Shown in pieces: positions 52,901-58,900 of a stretch of 64,000 nucleotides of DNA. Within the stretch, counting starts at the first letter, position 1. Every line of letters starts with the position of its first letter. A program made the position numbers and the translations under genes. The notes beneath the pieces were generated by a model. That model made no database searches, had not been told where the DNA came from, and was given only the letters and a program-made list of their open reading frames with translations. The stretch covers positions 46,984,243 through 47,048,242 of the forward strand of contig NC_092793.1 of assembly GCF_918797505.1 (NCBI RefSeq), read 5' to 3'. The stretch comes from Bemisia tabaci. Taxonomy: Eukaryota > Arthropoda > Insecta > Hemiptera > Aleyrodidae.

Positions 52901-55900
52901 TTCATTTGGGAATCAAGTGAATAAAACTCCGATATGGTGTAGTATTAAGGGATGTTTACTTCGTGTCAACATTTTTTTGTTTTGTTTGAAGACTCGCAAC
53001 GACGGTATAATTTGGAGACCTGCTCACTCCACGCCTTACTTGTTTACTTCCTTTTTTTAAGTTATCTCGTAAACTTTGCCGATTCCTTGAGATAAAATGT
53101 TTTCAGATCATCAATTTCCACTTTTTCACTTTAGAAATGAGCCAAGTTTGCAGGTTCTCTGTTTTTTCGTTCAACCCTTAGATGCGCAAGGCCCTTGGCT
53201 TGCTATGAAAACGTGCTCCTCCGGTTGTATAGGGCCGGTACATTCGAGCCTTAGATTTAGGCCTGCAAATATGTACATCGTGAAAAAGAAAAACAGAAGC
53301 CAAGGTGAAAAAAACGGACAAAAAACTCGAGTTTCTGGAATCTTTTTTTCACTGACTACCTCTAGTAATCTCAATAAGCCGGGTCAAATCGACCCGACTA
53401 TCTCTTCTGAGGGAGTTATGGGGCCAATGTATACGAGCTTTAGATATAGGTCTCCAAACACATTCTAAAAAATAATCAGGTATCCAACTAAGGAAAACAA
53501 ATTTGAGTGTCAACATAGCCACAGATAGGAACGACGTATTCGGGCCTCGTTTTTAACTTTTCTTTCGAATGTGAGCGACACCTCATTATATGATTCGACT
53601 TTTCTTGTGTGTGTCAAACACGTCGCTCAAATTATTCTGACCATAAAGGCGTTCGATGGATGTTGGTCCTTGTAGAGAAAAATAAACTTACCTGTGGATA
53701 GGCAACAATGGAAGAGTCACGCATGGGAGAAAAAACAGGGAAAAAAAACATTTCCAATCTGAGATTGCGTCGGCACATTCGAGGGGCCCGCAAAATAGGA
53801 GTCCAAACGACGACATTCCATTTCGTTCCTCAACGCTAACGTCAAGAAGGTTGAGAGGAGGTTTTTAAATTGAAAATTATGTGGATTTGTACGATGGTCC
53901 GCTCGTTGGAGAATCAATTGCATGCGACTGGAGTTATGTAAAGCCCTTCCTCGATCAGTAACCACACGCTTAGAAATGTCCGCATTTACGGTTATTTTGG
54001 ATTAGTTTTCCTCCGGTTAGGCCAGCCAATCCGACTTTAGCGCTCAACAAAATTTTTGGTCACATTGACCAAAACCTTGGTATTTTCTGAGACAACTGAG
54101 GATTACAGAAGTGCAGAAACGAAAGAAAAAAATAATTAGTTTTCCAAGAAATGCGTAATTTCTCTGAGAAAATTTGGCAACGTGTTACCGTAACTCTACG
54201 CACTCAGAGGGGCAGCGTATGGAGCAATTTATGTAAAAAAAAGTCATTGAACAAAAAACTGTTTCACTAAGAATTTTCTTGATACCACAATAATTGAAAT
54301 AGCCTTCATGCACGCTGGGCTTGTCGATTTCTTTTGACATTTTTGCAGTGGTGAATGCATAGCTGAAGTGCGCTCCGGCTAGAGTTGTATTCAGCAAATG
54401 GGTGGTTTTTATACAAGGATTAAAAATAAACAAGAAATACGGAATATAACAAAAGAATATGAACTATGCAAAACGATAGTCCGGGTATCGGAACTTGCCT
54501 GGTTTGAAAACGCCTTCAAATGCGGCGTGATACCTCACGCATTTCGGAGAGTTCAAATAGTTGTATCATTGCGCCTTAGAAATGCGACGGAAGATTACAA
54601 TCGAAATAGCCTTATACACGCTGGCTTTGTCGATTTCCTTTGACATTTTTGCAGTGGTGAATGCGTAGCTAAAATGCGCTCCAGCCAGACGTTTATTCAG
54701 TAAATGAGTAGTTTTTATAGGAGGATTGAAAACAAACAAATGGTAGGAAATAAAACATAATAATAGGAACTATGCAAAACAATAATCCGGGTATCGGAAC
54801 TTGATTGAAGAATTCTCGTTTGTAAAAGAAAAGAGGAAGAAGGAGAGGAACACGAATAAAAGGCGTATTGCCTTTTATTCGTGCGTTTTATTGCGTATTT
54901 TTGCGATCGAGGTTCTTAAAACTGAGATGATCTGCTTCTCAAGTCACTCGTTTTTAGGTTACCCTTCTCTTTAAGTGAGAGGAAAAATCCTTTTAAGCAA
55001 CCTCCTAGACCAAGAAAATATTTAGGATTAAAGTTAATTTCACCCTTATTCGTGAGACGAAAATTGAATTATTTGAAAGCTCTCCTAAAACCAAATAAAT
55101 TTAATGTATAAAATCTCCCACGATGAGGATGCCCTGCTCTTTCCCGTTAAATCAAGGGCAATTTCCTCGTGAATTAAATTAAGAAAAAAAAATAATTTTT
55201 CCAGCGCAGAAATCTGGCAACATTCGGCGTGGGTTGATTCTTTTTCGTGGAGTTCGATGCAAGCGAGAGCCGGCCGAGCGACCACATCCACCGGGCGAGG
55301 CGGTTGCCAAATCTGACAGCGAGAAACCTCCCGACTCCGGCGCGACGAGACGCACCCTTCCACCGCCAAATCTGGCAACATGGCCTGCAGGATAATTTAA
55401 TCAACACGCGCCTCCTCGTTTTAATGTCTCCCTCGTGCGAATCGCGGCGTGCTCATAATTTAACGCGGAAAAATCCCGCTGCAGCCGTGCAACGTGCACA
55501 TGGACTGCGTCTTCACCTCTCGAGTGGACGCATTTTAAATTAAAAGGGACTATCTCGATTATAACGTGGTCTCCGTCATGCCCGTAGCCTTACGGGTCTC
55601 GAGACCCAAGTCATGATGGAGATAGTTAATTCTGATTTAAATAGTTCGAGGCGACCGGACGCAACTTCCATTTCTTGGTGAGCCTCGAGCGTCGTGAGAT
55701 GACTCGCGAATGGAGGGTCTTGGCAGGGACCCGACGCGGATTGTTCTGTCTTGACCGTCGCCGTCGGAGGGTTTAAAAAATTCAGCACGTGATGATGCAC
55801 CGGGACAGATTACTATGCTTGGGTGGGTTCCTCCGGAAATGTCACACAACTATTTTTTTGATAAGCCCCGGTTTGTGAGCGTACTCGGAGGGAGGGAGGG

Positions 55901-58900
55901 AGGGAGGGGTGGCTCTTACGGTTTGAAATTTTCATGGAATATTCATTACAGAGAATAGTTAATATCACCGAAGTTTTTACGGAATGACGTTTGGTAGTTT
56001 CCACGTGTGGGAATTAAAGTATGAAAGGAAGTGTGCAACGCCGCACAGTGGATCGAGTCGATCAGAAAGGTCGGACATAAAAATTTTGACTTCAACTGCA
56101 AATTTTGATGTTTCTTTCGATACATTTTAAATTTTAAGGGATGCTTCTTGAGGAAAATTCCACGAGGATTAATGGAGCCACTTTTAAGACATTAAAGTTT
56201 TGTATGAACGGATTTATAAGCTTTTAAAGTTTCCAAAGTTTGTCCAACCTCTCCTATTGACTCGATCCACTGTACGCCGCAAACTGCGCGTGAGATACGC
56301 ATTTCTGCAGTTTCACCATCGGTATGTGCCGTAAGTCTCCCTATACGTATAGCTGCTTCCGCGGAGAAGTCATAATTGATCAAGTGCAAAACCACGTACC
56401 TCCATTGCGATGTTTCAAAATCATTGCTCCCATTTTATTTTTTCGAAGAGAAACAAGTATTTCTACGAAATGTTCTACCAAAAGAGAAGAAAAATTAGAG
56501 AAGTTTTCGAGAAATTAAGTTGATTAGTTTTCCTTTTTTTAAACAAAATAAAGAAAATATGACAGGAAGTCGGCAACGTCTCTAACGGACATAAGTTGTT
56601 TCGCACTTTGGCCATCTAGTAATTCCCTTTTGAAATTTTCAGTCAGGGTCCTCCTAGACGCTCGGAAAAGTTCAACGTTCGACAACAGTTCGACAACTGC
56701 GGAAAGCCATACCCAAATCAAATATTCAAGCCTCCTCGAAGACGTCAACTTGACGGCTCACTAGGTAGGTCGAACCAATAAAAAATTCTACTGGCGCGCT
56801 TCCGAGCAGTATTAACACGCGTTTTGTGAATTTTACGAGCGGCGTTGCCGAAATTTAAGCACGGCCACGCACAACTACGGACGGTGTCTGGGATCCTCTT
56901 CGGCTTAACTCAGTCCATTTACGAATAACAATTAGATTCACCGTAATGGTGCTGGTGCATCCTATCAATTTGTGCTGTATTCACTGGATGAACTCCGAAA
57001 AAGTTAAGTCCGCGATGGAAAATTGACGGCAGATATCTAACCTGATTCCAGAAAAAGTCTAAAATTACGATGAAGTAGTGCCATAGTTTGACCCCCCTCT
57101 CTAGAAAAAGGAAAATATGCATCGCCCCATATGAGAAGAGATAGATATGTTTATTGGCAGCGATTTCCGTCTGGCCGGCGCGGCGCGGCGTAGCGTCGAT
57201 ACATTGCGTGTTCGTATTTGTCTTTATACTTTCATATTTCGACCTTATCGGTGGAACGGCAACAAATTCTGGCGGTCGTTTCAACAGGCTCCACTCTCGG
57301 GGTATCTCAGAATCAAAGCGGGAATCAAAGGGCCAATCTCGGCTGAAAGGGAGAGTAAATAAAATCCCTTTCATGTCTCCCCCAATCCATTCCTTCGCAG
57401 GCCTCGATTTGACGGGGCTGTATGATTTCTAACTCGTCTTTTATTTTATTTCATTTTATAAAGCAATAAACTGAGGGGGCTTAGCTTTAAAATCAAGCTC
57501 TTGAGTGGGGCTTGCGAGGGAATCAGGCCACTGTGCTCTTGTACGATTTCCTGCTCTAGTTCCTCCTCGTAAAATCGCGAGTCAGAGTGGTAGGTGTACA
57601 CTGAAAAAAAATTCTCGGCGTTTTTACCAAGGTCCGTTAGTACCTTTACCATCTCACTTTTTTTACCAATTATTGGTAATTTTACCAGGACAGACTGGCA
57701 AGCTTACCTAAAAACCGGTATTTTTACGGTTTTTTTCAGGTAAGAATACCACTTTTATTGGTAATCAATTCCCGGTAACTTTGCCATTTTATCTCGGTAA
57801 TTCTACCACAGTCGATAAAAAATATTGGCGTCTTTACCAAGGTCCAGTAAAATTACCGAGAAAGTTCAATAATTTTACCGAGATTTTCGGTAAAATTACC
57901 AATTCCATAAATGGCAATTTTACCAAAAAAAAACTGGGATCAAATAGAACCCTGAATTCTTGGTAATTTTACCCTTTTCTTAGTAAATACACTGAGATTT
58001 TTTTTTTCAGTGCAGAGTGGTAGGTGTAAGACTTTTTTCTGGGTTTTCCTCATGCACGGGTCTTTTTTTTTGAGTTGGGAGACATTCCGTTAATGTGTAA
58101 TTAAATGAGTAAAGATCGATTATCATACTCTATGATATAAAATCATAAAAACGATGCGTAACGCATGATGCCTGAGACGCGAAGCGGTTCGGAGGGTTCG
58201 ACCGCGGCGGGGCGGTCAGAAGTCGTAGGCCCCTAATCACTTCAAATACCGGCAGGTTAGAAAAGAGGACATTCGAGGGAAGTTAAATCATGAGTACTGA
58301 TGAAATTAGGGCAATTGAAGTGCATTAGCAAAGGTTATTAATTAATAAATTTTCCTCGCAGGATTGCCAATTTTGTATCGCAATTGGCAAATCCTCCTTG
58401 ATATTTTTAAATGATGATGCTGCTTTTGAATTTTTGTTAAATTTAATGGATCACTAGACAGGATACGACATTAAGAACCGCAATGTATTCTTGGTATCGA
58501 AATTTTGAGGAGGATACGTTATGATGACGCATTAAAACTTCGTTAATTTGGTTCAATTAATAAAATAATAACGGTTTTGTCTACGTCAATGCGCCGCGTC
58601 CTTCCCGCTCACTGAAAATATACAGCTTTTTCAGAGAAATGTAAAATTTAGAGCAGTTGACGTTAAAAAAAGCTGATGGGAAGGTTTTTGGGAGAAAGGA
58701 CAAAATTGAGTCATTTCAGGATTGACACATGCTCTTATTTTGTGTCTCGATCAGTGCAATTGCTCCCGATTTCCTCAGGTAGAATAACACATTACATTGA
58801 AATAGTGTCAGCACTACTCTACACCCATTCGTGATTTTTCAGTTTTCGGTTACTCATGGTGTGAAAATTAAACTTGAGCTATTATCCGATTTTACAAATA

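Noticed and set aside
56919..57374. 151-codon minus-strand frame
   Set aside because: No recognisable domain, low-complexity composition, and no supporting splice or family signal. Treated as chance.
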